DNA of 64,000 bases from an uncultured Bacilli bacterium (lineage in GTDB: Bacteria > Bacillota_I > Bacilli_A > RF39 > UBA660), in assembly GCA_947632085.1 (NCBI GenBank), contig CANRNY010000001.1:1-64000 (forward strand). Reading direction: 5' to 3'. A model generated the notes under the pieces. It made no database searches. It saw nothing but the letters and a program-made list of their open reading frames with translations, and was not told the origin of the DNA. This document shows positions 25,705-35,275 of the stretch, piece by piece (the stretch's first letter is position 1; each line of letters opens with the position of its first letter). The translations under genes and the position numbers were made by a program.

Positions 25705-28700
25705 TTAATTAGATTGTACAAATTTTAAAGTAAAACTTAATGGTACAGAGAAATTATCTTCTAAAGCCATTTTTGATGTATCAAGATTTAAACTTATTTT
25801 AAACGGATTGACATCGGTAAGTCTTTCTAAATCACTATTAGTTATATCATTTGTTGACATTTGAAAAGCACTTTCTAACTTACTTTGTAAAGAAAACCCA
25901 AAGAGTTGCCAACCCATACCTTTATCAGTAACATTCTCTGGCTTAATATTAATATTTGTTCCCCTGCCATTAGTGTTGTACAAAGTAACATCCAAACTAC
26001 TAATAAATGTTGCAGGATATGTATTCGCTTCATTTGTATTCCCAAGTAAATACCAGAAAGCCGTTTTTATACCAGCTCCACTTAACTCCCCAGATGCTTT
26101 AGGCGGCCAAGAAAGCCAATCAATAACTAAAATATGAGCTGAAGGATCTTTATAAGTTAAAGTTATTAAATTATTTTTATCAACAGAAACAATGTAATGA
26201 TTATTTATATTAATAGATTCTAAAGCATTATCAGCAATTATATTCATCATATCATTTGTAATAATATTATTACTATTAAAAATAGTAGTATAAGAAATAG
26301 TTCTTGTATTATTAGTTTTAATTGTTGAATTTAAATCAGCATTTATTATTATAGTAAACTTCTTTGGTGAAGTAGAATTATATAATGAACTTAACCTTCT
26401 ATTAGCTTTATTACTTTCTTTTGAAGAAGAAGTCATTTCTTCCAACATTGCTTGCATCTGACTAAGAACATTATCCGAAGTTAAATTATAATAAACTCCA
26501 TTATAAACTAATGAAACAGATTCCACTCCAGGTGTATTTAATAATTTTCTAGCATTAACTACATAAGCACTTTTTTCAGTTAATATAGTAGAAACCTTTT
26601 CATTAACACTTAATATATTAGAATTAATTGTTGTTCCTGTTAAAGTAGAATCAATATAATTTTGATTTGAAATACTATCATTAATATATTGATCTGTATC
26701 AATAAAATTATTCCAACGAGCATCTAAAACTATATTTCCAGTTACAATTATACTATCTTTTTGTTTAACATCAGAAGAATACCAACCATCAAAATTACTA
26801 ATCAAGTAAGTATTAGGATTATTCTTTTCTGCTATCGGCAAAGTAACACTAGGATTGTTCCATTCAGCAATTACAAGAGTAATTGACTGACCTTTAGTAG
26901 TTGGAATGACCAAATCACTAATCGTTTTACCAGATTCATAAGTTATTTCATCACTAGAATTTTGAATTTTCCAAGATTTAACAGTCGTTTTTTCTGGTTG
27001 AACTTCATTGTATGTTCCACCATTAGCATTATAAGTAATTTCATATTGTTTAGTAAATGTTAATGGACCTTTAGCAGTATGTTCAGTACCATAAACAAAA
27101 TCTTCACTAGTAGTATTTCCAGATTCATCACTATAAATTACTTCATAATGAACCCCTGTACGTTTAGCATAATAGGTTTTATTACCATAAGTTCCTTTCG
27201 TAATTGTTTTTATCTCACTACCAGAAAAATTATTATCTTCAAACCATCCCTCAAAATCATATCCAGCCATAATTCCTCTTATTGGTAAAATTACATCTTG
27301 CTCAATATTGTAATATTCAGTTGAAGTGTTCATCTTTAAGTCATTATAAGTTATTGTATAATTAACAATTCCCCATACAGCATAAACAGTAACTTCACCT
27401 GAAGTAGCTAAATTATCAGCATTTATTATACAATCAGGGCATTTATCTTCACTTGTTAAGTCATTATGGTTTTTATTTAAACTCCAACCTAAAAACTTAT
27501 ATCCATCTCTAGTATAAACATCAGTTGTTAAAGATTTCATATTATCATAAGTATGTGAAGTACTATTTACTATTCCTTTAGGTGTTGATACAGAATCACT
27601 ACTCACATTAGAATCATAAGTAACAATATATTCATTTGCCTTCCATACAGCATATAAAGTAACATTAGCATTATCATCAGAAGCTAAATTATAAGCTTCT
27701 GTTATACAATCAGTACATATATCTGTATCTACAGAATCTTTATGTTGAGTTTTACTCCATCCTAAGAATGTATAACCTTCTCTTGAATATTTATCTTGAG
27801 ATAAATTATTTTTATTATCATAAATATGATTAGTAGTTTTTACAGTACCAGTTGGATTACTGCTACCATTACCTTTATTACTATCATATGTAACAGTATA
27901 TTCATTTGCCTTCCATACAGCATATAAAGTAACGTTTTTATCGTTTTCTTCACCTGTAGCTAAATTATTTGCTTTTGTTATACAATCAGTGCATTCATTT
28001 ACTGAATTTTTATGTTGAGTTATACTCCAACCTAAGAAAGTATAACCTTCTCTTGAGTATTTATCTTGAGATAAATTATCTTTATTATCATAAGTATGAG
28101 TAGTTGATGATACCTCGCCATTTACATTAGTACTTCCATTACCTTTATTTTTATCATATGTAACAGTATATTCATTCGCTTGCCATACAGCATATAATTT
28201 ATAAGGAATTTCATCTTGATCAGTTAAATTACTAACTAGTGCTTCATCAACAAAGTCAACATTATCTGCATTTTCACTCTTCGACCATCCGAGGAATGTA
28301 TAACCTTTTTTATAATAAATATTTTTATCTAAAGGAAACTCCATTGCTTTTTCATCTTCAGATTCATGATACAAGAAATCTGGATCATCATAAGTTATTT
28401 TTTGTTTATGATTTTCACCATTAAAATCACAATTAGGAACAAATTCAACTGTATATTCTATCGGTTCCCATTTAGCATATAAAGTAATACCATTAGCATC
28501 AGGCATTCTAAAATCAAGTATATTAGAAATTTTTTGACTTTCCCTAAAAGAACTTGAAGTATACCAACCAAGAAATTTGTATCCTTTGTGTGTTGGATTA
28601 GTAAACAATTGAGTATCACTAACATTATTATCTTCTAAAACATTTTTAATCGTAGTATCATAAGTTACATTTTGAAAATAAGCTTCATTTCCTGAATCAA

Positions 28701-30762
28701 AATCTTTAAAACCAAATACAAAATTTAAAGTTCCATCATGAATTTTCCAATTAGCCCTTAATGTAAGATTACTAGCAGGCATCGTATCTTCATCAAATTT
28801 CCACTCACCATCTAAACTTTCATCACTTTGTTCAATATACCAACCAAGAAAATCATGATGTTCCCACCCAACAAATATTGGTTGAATTATTTTTTCTTCA
28901 AAATAATAAGACTCTTTCTTAACATGGACATTTCTATTTGGATTATCATTTTTAAATATTACCTCATATTTATTTCTTGAATATTTATATTCAACAATAG
29001 TACTTCCATCACCATTAATATTTACACTAACCTTTTCTGGTGCTGTAAATCCTATATATTTTTTTACATTAGGTGTTACTTGTGTATCAGTAGGTCCTTG
29101 AAATTCTTCAACTTCAGGTTCTACTTTTTCATAGTTTCCATTTAAATTCATCTTATAATGTTTTACAATGTATTTTGTATCTAAATTAGGTGTCGATTCT
29201 AAATTAATAGTAACATCCTTAGCAGGCATCTTAAAGACATTATTTTTAACATTTTCACTATAGCTCTTAAATGAATAACCAGGCATTAATTTATAAAATA
29301 AATCTATTTCTTGTTCAAAGTAATATTTACCAGCTCCAGAAGCAGATTCTATACCATTATCAAAAGTTAAAGTTAAATCATATTTGTTTCTTTCATAATA
29401 ATACTTTAACACTGTTGATTCATCAGCTTCAATTACTAAGTCTTCTAAATCAACTTCTTGATTATATTGATCTTTTAATACCGGTTTAGCAAAACCTTCA
29501 ATATCTTCAGGAGTATATTCTATTTTAGAATCTGTTATTCCTGTTTTATTTAATGTACGAGTTTCATCTAATATATAGTTTTCTCCAGTAGTATCCATTA
29601 AATAATATTGAATAACATATTTTGTATTTTCATTTGGTTTAAATGTTGCTTCAACATTTAAATCACCAATAGTACCAGCTTTAATAGTACCATTAAATTT
29701 TTTACCATTTAATAACCATCCTGTAAAAGTATAACCAAGTTTAGAAGGTATTTCAAAAGTTATTTCATCTTCTACAGTATAATTATCATTTTTATTATTT
29801 AAAGTACCACCATTTAATTCATAACTAATATCATAAGTATTAACGGTAGTTAATGCTTCAAATTTAGCATTATTATCACTAACATTATAAGTAAATGTTA
29901 TTTTTTTTGTCCCATTTGACCATTTTTTAAATGTATAACCATCTTTAACTACAGCACTAATTTTAACATTTTCACCATAATAGTATTTACCACTACCATT
30001 AGTTTCTAATATCCCTTTATCACCAGTAACAGTTAAATCATATTTATTTCTTATATAATAATATTTAATAATTAATTTATTATCTTCTAGTCCTTCGATT
30101 ACTTTTATTGAAGGACTAGTAAATCCTTTAAAGGATTTAACAGCAGGTTTAACTGTCTTACCAATAGTTCCTTTATATTTTTCTTTTTTGTAAGCTTTAT
30201 CACTATATTTTCCATCTAAACCCATTAGATAATGTTCTACAGTATAACTAGCTTTATTCTTAACCCATTTAGGAATAAGATTTAAATCTCCAGTAACAGG
30301 TTCATTAAAGTCATATTCTGTATCCCCATTAAACCATCCTAAAAAGGCATAATCTTCTTTAATAGGATCTTCAGGCTTAGTTACCTTATCACCATATTCA
30401 ATTGTTTGTGAATTTTCTTCTCCACTCTCATCATTAAAAATTACAGTATATTTATTTTTTGTAAATACCGCTTCTAAAGATATATTTTCTTCAATCGGTT
30501 TATCTAGTGGATATTTTTCTCCATCTAAGTACCAACCTTCAAATGTATAGCCTTTCTTTTTAGGTTCTTCAATATCTTCTAATTTATCACCTTTATGTAG
30601 TTTTTGTGTTAGGTATACATTACCATCAACATTAAATTCTACTTCTAATCCTTTACCACAAGAAGATAATAACAAAAGAATTATTACTATTATTAAAATA
30701 ATAGCTACGCCAATGATAATATATTTCTTTTTATCGTTAGAACGATTTTTCTTTTTCTCCAC
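25705..30762 (-). CDS. Giant N-terminally anchored protein with InlB-type repeats
   Basis: About 1685 residues from the GTG at 30762, chosen because GGGAGGT lies six bases upstream and the promoter leaves only about 20 bases of leader; the ATG at 30798 is at the promoter edge. A Lys-rich head and one helix (about 14-35) anchor it; LSSC at the end of the helix is a possible lipobox. Then come alternating InlB-type B repeats (GYTFEGWYLDGE, GYTFLGWSKTQH and many more) and MucBP-like strands (VEHYLMGLDGKY). Three consecutive repeats near residues 900-1130 are nearly alike. The last 330 residues hold a domain (GAGIKTAFWYLLGN) shared with the next two genes. No sorting signal. Likely a surface adhesin or scaffold. 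Confidence 0.78.
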   Translation of the reverse strand: MEKKKNRSNDKKKYIIIGVAIILIIVIILLLLSSCGKGLEVEFNVDGNVYLTQKLHKGDKLEDIEEPKKKGYTFEGWYLDGEKYPLDKPIEENISLEAVFTKNKYTVIFNDESGEENSQTIEYGDKVTKPEDPIKEDYAFLGWFNGDTEYDFNEPVTGDLNLIPKWVKNKASYTVEHYLMGLDGKYSDKAYKKEKYKGTIGKTVKPAVKSFKGFTSPSIKVIEGLEDNKLIIKYYYIRNKYDLTVTGDKGILETNGSGKYYYGENVKISAVVKDGYTFKKWSNGTKKITFTYNVSDNNAKFEALTTVNTYDISYELNGGTLNNKNDNYTVEDEITFEIPSKLGYTFTGWLLNGKKFNGTIKAGTIGDLNVEATFKPNENTKYVIQYYLMDTTGENYILDETRTLNKTGITDSKIEYTPEDIEGFAKPVLKDQYNQEVDLEDLVIEADESTVLKYYYERNKYDLTLTFDNGIESASGAGKYYFEQEIDLFYKLMPGYSFKSYSENVKNNVFKMPAKDVTINLESTPNLDTKYIVKHYKMNLNGNYEKVEPEVEEFQGPTDTQVTPNVKKYIGFTAPEKVSVNINGDGSTIVEYKYSRNKYEVIFKNDNPNRNVHVKKESYYFEEKIIQPIFVGWEHHDFLGWYIEQSDESLDGEWKFDEDTMPASNLTLRANWKIHDGTLNFVFGFKDFDSGNEAYFQNVTYDTTIKNVLEDNNVSDTQLFTNPTHKGYKFLGWYTSSSFRESQKISNILDFRMPDANGITLYAKWEPIEYTVEFVPNCDFNGENHKQKITYDDPDFLYHESEDEKAMEFPLDKNIYYKKGYTFLGWSKSENADNVDFVDEALVSNLTDQDEIPYKLYAVWQANEYTVTYDKNKGNGSTNVNGEVSSTTHTYDNKDNLSQDKYSREGYTFLGWSITQHKNSVNECTDCITKANNLATGEENDKNVTLYAVWKANEYTVTYDSNKGNGSSNPTGTVKTTNHIYDNKNNLSQDKYSREGYTFLGWSKTQHKDSVDTDICTDCITEAYNLASDDNANVTLYAVWKANEYIVTYDSNVSSDSVSTPKGIVNSTSHTYDNMKSLTTDVYTRDGYKFLGWSLNKNHNDLTSEDKCPDCIINADNLATSGEVTVYAVWGIVNYTITYNDLKMNTSTEYYNIEQDVILPIRGIMAGYDFEGWFEDNNFSGSEIKTITKGTYGNKTYYAKRTGVHYEVIYSDESGNTTSEDFVYGTEHTAKGPLTFTKQYEITYNANGGTYNEVQPEKTTVKSWKIQNSSDEITYESGKTISDLVIPTTKGQSITLVIAEWNNPSVTLPIAEKNNPNTYLISNFDGWYSSDVKQKDSIIVTGNIVLDARWNNFIDTDQYINDSISNQNYIDSTLTGTTINSNILSVNEKVSTILTEKSAYVVNARKLLNTPGVESVSLVYNGVYYNLTSDNVLSQMQAMLEEMTSSSKESNKANRRLSSLYNSTSPKKFTIIINADLNSTIKTNNTRTISYTTIFNSNNIITNDMMNIIADNALESININNHYIVSVDKNNLITLTYKDPSAHILVIDWLSWPPKASGELSGAGIKTAFWYLLGNTNEANTYPATFISSLDVTLYNTNGRGTNINIKPENVTDKGMGWQLFGFSLQSKLESAFQMSTNDITNSDLERLTDVNPFKISLNLDTSKMALEDNFSVPLSFTLKFVQSN

Positions 30763-30789
30763 CGAAATACCTCCCAAATATACAAGGTT

Positions 30790-30818
30790 ATTGTACATAT
30801 AATGTACTTAAAAGTCAA
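30790..30818 (-). promoter_or_regulatory. Promoter of the 1685-residue protein
   Basis: TTGACT at 30813-30818, 17-base spacer, TACAAT at 30790-30795. Confidence 0.7.
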
Positions 30819-30851
30819 TAAAACACAGGCGTTTTATTATAATAACTATAT

Positions 30852-30888
30852 AAAAAATACACTTATTTTTCATAAAGTGTATTTTTTT
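30852..30888 (-). terminator. Terminator of the 820-residue protein
   Basis: AAAAAATACACTT / AAGTGTATTTTTT stem with a ten-base loop and flanking A/T run. Confidence 0.85.
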
Positions 30889-30899
30889 ATAATTTTATA

Positions 30900-33362
30900 C
30901 TATTGTTGAGCAAATGAAATATCATAATGAGTTACAAAACTATCATCAAAATATTTACCATCAGCAGCATATATATCTAGTGTAGCATTAAATGCTAATA
31001 GGTCTTGGTTTATTAAATCAAATGCATCTTTTCCACCTATTGCTTTTTCAAAACTAGATAACAATGAAAGTCCAAAATTCCAAAAGTTAGAACCTTTAAT
31101 ATCATCATATGTAACCTTAACCGGTCCCATATCTTTAAATGTAATAACTACATAACCTACTTTTTCATCCCCTAAGAATGTTTGCATTGCAGTTTTAAGA
31201 CCAGCACCCATCATTGATGTAAAAACATCTTTTTCAGGTTTAGCATATTTAAATACTAATTTATTGTTATCTTCAACAATAACTTCATAATGATCATCTT
31301 TATGACTATTAATAAATCCAGTATTTTGTGTAATTAAAGGTTGAAGTTCATTTAAAGTAATTGGTTGAAGTTCTCTAAATTTAATTACATACTCTAAATT
31401 TTCCTTAGTCTTATCATTATCAATAGCCATAGCTATTTCATTATCTAAACTTACTTTAACATTAAGTTGATGTTCTAATAAATCACTAAATTTAACTTGA
31501 GTTAAATCTTGACTATTTAAAACTTCTTTAAGTATATCTTCTAATGTATTTTCAGTTACTTCTTTATCATTAATAGTTAAATTAGTTATATATTCATCTG
31601 CCAATAAAGATTTAACATTAGCTTTTAATGCATCAATTATATTTGTAGTAATAAAATTATCTTTATCTATATCTTTATATCCAATAAATAAAGTACCATT
31701 ATTAACTGCGTTACTAAAACCAGTATTTTCATTTAATATATTATCTACATATTCAATATCAATAATTTTTAACCATTTAGCGGTTAATGCTAAATCACCA
31801 TGCATTCCCCTAGTAATTTTCTTAATCACTTGATCATCTTCAGTTACCCATCCATCAAATTTATAACCTGTTTTCTTAGGAACTGGTAAAGTAAATAAAC
31901 TTTCAACATTATAAGTTTTATAATTTTTACAATTTGAACAAGTCTCACCACTATTTAATTTATATTCAATTTTATATTCAATTGGTTTCCAAACAGGATA
32001 TAAAGTAATATCTTCTGCACCCATTGGTGTATTAAAATCATATAATGTTTGTTCTTCATTTTCATTATTTAAACTCCAACCAGTAAATTCAAAATAATCT
32101 CTCATTGGAATATAATATGGATCATTACTATTAGGAATTAAACTTTGATATTCAACTTCTATTTTTCTTTCTTCATCACTATTAAATTTACCTAATGCTG
32201 TTTTAAATTCTACATTATATTTATTAATATCAAATAATGCTTTAACTACTAAATCACCAGTAGTACCTTCAAGTATTGTATTATCAATTATTTCTTCATT
32301 ATTTAATGCATAATTTTTAAATGTATAACCTTCAATACTAGGATTATTTAATGTAATTGTATCTTTAATAGTATATGTTTTCGGATTATCAGTATCTAGT
32401 GTTACTTCTCCATTTTTTAATACAGCTAAATATTTAATATTATATTTTATTAATTTAGTTGTTATTGTAAATATTGAATCACTATCCCCTACAGTATAAT
32501 CAAAAGATAAATTTTTATTCTTATTATTCCATGAACTAATATTATATCCTTTGTTTAATGTAGCTCCTATTTTTATTTTACTACCATAGTAATAAGTACC
32601 AGTTCCCGTAGTATCACTAGTTCCTTCATCACCAGTTACAGTAATAGTATATTTATTTCTTTCATAGTAGTATTTAACAGTTGTTGAATCATCTTCTTTT
32701 ATTTCAACAGTTTCTTTAACTGGAGAAGTAAAACCATTATATTTTTTTACTGTTGGTGTTACTTTATCACCAATAGTACCATTAAATCTTTCAATTAGAT
32801 TAGCTTTTTTGTATTTACCATCTACTCCCATTAGGTAATGTTCAACAGTATATTTAGCTGTTGTATCTTTAGCCCATTTAGCAGTAATGGTAGTATCTTT
32901 TTTTATTGTTTTATTAAAGTCGAATTCCTCTTCATCAATATACCAACCAATAAAGTTGTAACCATCTTTTTTTGGTTGTTTAGGTCTAGTAACTTTTTCA
33001 TTGTATTTAATTTTTACTTCTTCGTTTTTTGTATCATTATCAAAATCAAAAGTTACTGTATAAGTATTAATTGAAAATCTTGCTTCAAGTTGAAGATTTT
33101 CATTTATTTTAGTATCAGAATCAAATTTTTCTCCATCAACATACCATCCTTCAAAGGTATAACCTTCTTTAGTAGGTTTAGCTGGTAAATCAATTTTTGT
33201 TCCTTCTTTTACTTCATCTAAAGTTTTATATATTTTATCATCAACTTTAAATGTTATTGTATATTCTTCTTTTTTAAAGCCAAATATAAATAATAAAACT
33301 AAAAGAAGAATTATAACTAATGTTATTCCAACACCAATAATTATTTTCTTTTTATTTTCCAT
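30900..33362 (-). CDS. N-terminally anchored protein with InlB-type repeats
   Basis: 820 residues from the ATG at 33362, preceded by AGGTGGG. Residues 5-28 are a transmembrane anchor with no cleavage site. Then InlB-type repeats (GYTFEGWYVDGE, GYNFIGWYIDEE, FEFTGWSLNNE, GYKFDGWVTEDD) and one MucBP-like segment (VEHYLMGVDGKYKK). From about residue 535 the protein changes to a helical and mixed domain that includes GAGLKTAMQTFLGD, matching the end of the giant neighbour and the internal repeats of the secreted neighbour. It has no promoter of its own that I can see and sits right behind a weak terminator, so read-through from upstream is likely. Confidence 0.75.
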   Translation of the reverse strand: MENKKKIIIGVGITLVIILLLVLLFIFGFKKEEYTITFKVDDKIYKTLDEVKEGTKIDLPAKPTKEGYTFEGWYVDGEKFDSDTKINENLQLEARFSINTYTVTFDFDNDTKNEEVKIKYNEKVTRPKQPKKDGYNFIGWYIDEEEFDFNKTIKKDTTITAKWAKDTTAKYTVEHYLMGVDGKYKKANLIERFNGTIGDKVTPTVKKYNGFTSPVKETVEIKEDDSTTVKYYYERNKYTITVTGDEGTSDTTGTGTYYYGSKIKIGATLNKGYNISSWNNKNKNLSFDYTVGDSDSIFTITTKLIKYNIKYLAVLKNGEVTLDTDNPKTYTIKDTITLNNPSIEGYTFKNYALNNEEIIDNTILEGTTGDLVVKALFDINKYNVEFKTALGKFNSDEERKIEVEYQSLIPNSNDPYYIPMRDYFEFTGWSLNNENEEQTLYDFNTPMGAEDITLYPVWKPIEYKIEYKLNSGETCSNCKNYKTYNVESLFTLPVPKKTGYKFDGWVTEDDQVIKKITRGMHGDLALTAKWLKIIDIEYVDNILNENTGFSNAVNNGTLFIGYKDIDKDNFITTNIIDALKANVKSLLADEYITNLTINDKEVTENTLEDILKEVLNSQDLTQVKFSDLLEHQLNVKVSLDNEIAMAIDNDKTKENLEYVIKFRELQPITLNELQPLITQNTGFINSHKDDHYEVIVEDNNKLVFKYAKPEKDVFTSMMGAGLKTAMQTFLGDEKVGYVVITFKDMGPVKVTYDDIKGSNFWNFGLSLLSSFEKAIGGKDAFDLINQDLLAFNATLDIYAADGKYFDDSFVTHYDISFAQQ

Positions 33363-33384
33363 ATTCCCACCTGTTTTAAACAAT

Positions 33385-33412
33385 AAAACGCCTTCAAATT
33401 GAAAGCGTTTTA
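33385..33412 (-). terminator. Weak terminator after the secreted three-repeat protein
   Basis: AAAACGCTTTCAA / TTGAAGGCGTTTT stem on the minus strand. The following tail is TATTGTTT, not a clean T run, so partial read-through into the 820-residue gene is plausible. Confidence 0.65.
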
Positions 33413-33433
33413 AATTTTAATTAATTTATTTTA

Positions 33434-35248
33434 TTAAGCATTTTCTTTGGCATCCATCTTAAATTCTACACGATATGTTACAGGTTCACCATTAACATAA
33501 TTAAATGTCGCTTCAGCATAAGAACCAGCAACAGATCCAACCTTAACATCACTACCAGTTACTTCGCCATCACCTTTAACCATTTGACTTAATACTTTAA
33601 AAGCAAGTTGCATTACTGCAGATTGAGTATTAGTATCATCATCAAAAGTAACCATACACTCGTCTTCTTTATCAGCACATGTACCATTAACAGTATATGT
33701 TACGTCAGTAGCACCAGCAGCAAAGCTATTGAACATACCAACTATAGTTTGAATTGTAAGAAGATTAATTTCATCACCATCTGTAAAAAATTGTCCATCA
33801 GGATCACTAATATTGAAAGTTACAGTATTAGTAGTATCATCATAATCTACAGAACTAAATCCCATTTGAGAAAAACCTTCATTTTTATTTAATTCTTCAG
33901 CATATTCAGTTAAAATTTCATCTTTAACTTCATCAGCATCAAAATTAAATTCTAAAGTATAAGTAACTTTTGTTTTACCATCAGCATAAGTAACTTCAGC
34001 ACTAAGAGACTTACCAATAACACTCTTTATAGTTAAATCTTTAGCACTTTCAGCTTCTAAATCATCACCTTCACTACCACTCATAAACAATAAAACTTGA
34101 GCAGCATATTTTTTAATAAGCTCATCTGTTAAATCCTGATTATCAATTTCAATAGTTTCGGTTTCTTCACCCATTTTTAGTACAACAGTAGTTGCACCAG
34201 CATAATTTTCTTTGAATAGTTGAATAATACCACTATCAGCAAAATTAGCTAAATTAACATTTGGATCATAAACATCAAACGTTAATTTTTCATTACTATA
34301 AGTAACACCATTAAATCCATATTTTTCTTTATTGCCTTCAGTTTTAATTGTTTCATTAAGTTCTTTAGCAACATCTGTTAATACTTTATTTTTTTCTTCC
34401 TTAAAATTATAAACAAAATTTAAAGTATAAGTAACACTAACTGTATTACCATCTTCATCTACATATTTAACTGTAGCTTGAGCAGATTTATTAGCTACAG
34501 ATGCATAATTAAGAGAACTAGCTGATGTATCAGATCCAACACCAGCCATATCTCTTAAAACTTGAGCAGCTAATTTTGTAACAACTTCATCAAGATTTTC
34601 TTCAGTTAATTTAGTTTCTGTACCTTTATAAGTTACAGTAGTAGCTCCATTAGCTGATACAAACGCTTTAATTGCTTCTAAAGCAGTTTCTTTATAATCA
34701 GCTAACAATCTTGATGGTTCAGAGATATTGAATGTAGCAGTCTTACTATTACTAGTATAAGTTATACTACTAAATCCTTTATCAGCACTTTTTTTATTTA
34801 AATCAACAAGAGCACTATTTACATGAGCATCAATATCTAATGAACTAAGTGAATGATAATCAATATATTTAATATCTACTTTATTATCATTTAATTCAGT
34901 TCCTTTACCTATCTCATTTTTTCCAGCTTTCCAACCAGTAGGTGTATTATTACTATTATATGTTCTATCAATACGATAGATTGTCATATTACCAACTTGA
35001 CCTGAAACATTACCATTCTTATTAAGGTCAATACTATCAGCAGAAGCTAGCATAATATCTTGCGTACTAAATTGATCATATGTTGAAGTATAAGCATATT
35101 TACCAACAACAAATATAAATCTTGCATTAGGAGCATATTTTAATGCTTCATTTCCTAATTCAGTAAGCGTCATTTCCTTTGCACTTACAGTAACTAAAGC
35201 CATAAGACTAGTTAATACTGAAAATGCAAATAATTTAGCTTTTTTCAT
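33434..35248 (-). CDS. Secreted protein with three copies of an unrecognised domain
   Basis: 604 residues with a clear signal peptide (1-23, ends TVSA-KE) and no C-terminal anchor, so released or held by partners. After a first region (24-140) there are three copies of a domain of about 140 residues: each starts GFSSxxY or GFNGVTY, then a strand with NISEP, VYDP or NISDP, a helix, GATxVxY, a helix with AAQVLxxM or AFKVLSQM, and a last strand pair ending TYTLxF. The same plan closes the two upstream-coordinate neighbours. It is 27 bases behind the Big_2 protein, with no terminator between, so it is co-transcribed. No known family recognised. Confidence 0.7.
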   Translation of the reverse strand: MKKAKLFAFSVLTSLMALVTVSAKEMTLTELGNEALKYAPNARFIFVVGKYAYTSTYDQFSTQDIMLASADSIDLNKNGNVSGQVGNMTIYRIDRTYNSNNTPTGWKAGKNEIGKGTELNDNKVDIKYIDYHSLSSLDIDAHVNSALVDLNKKSADKGFSSITYTSNSKTATFNISEPSRLLADYKETALEAIKAFVSANGATTVTYKGTETKLTEENLDEVVTKLAAQVLRDMAGVGSDTSASSLNYASVANKSAQATVKYVDEDGNTVSVTYTLNFVYNFKEEKNKVLTDVAKELNETIKTEGNKEKYGFNGVTYSNEKLTFDVYDPNVNLANFADSGIIQLFKENYAGATTVVLKMGEETETIEIDNQDLTDELIKKYAAQVLLFMSGSEGDDLEAESAKDLTIKSVIGKSLSAEVTYADGKTKVTYTLEFNFDADEVKDEILTEYAEELNKNEGFSQMGFSSVDYDDTTNTVTFNISDPDGQFFTDGDEINLLTIQTIVGMFNSFAAGATDVTYTVNGTCADKEDECMVTFDDDTNTQSAVMQLAFKVLSQMVKGDGEVTGSDVKVGSVAGSYAEATFNYVNGEPVTYRVEFKMDAKENA

Positions 35249-35275
35249 AATTATTTTCCTTCCATTTATTTTTTA

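Noticed and set aside
30655..30670. Lipoprotein call for the giant InlB-type protein (LSSC)
   Set aside because: The neighbouring proteins with the same layout have no Cys there and are anchored by the helix; kept only as a possibility in the gene entry.
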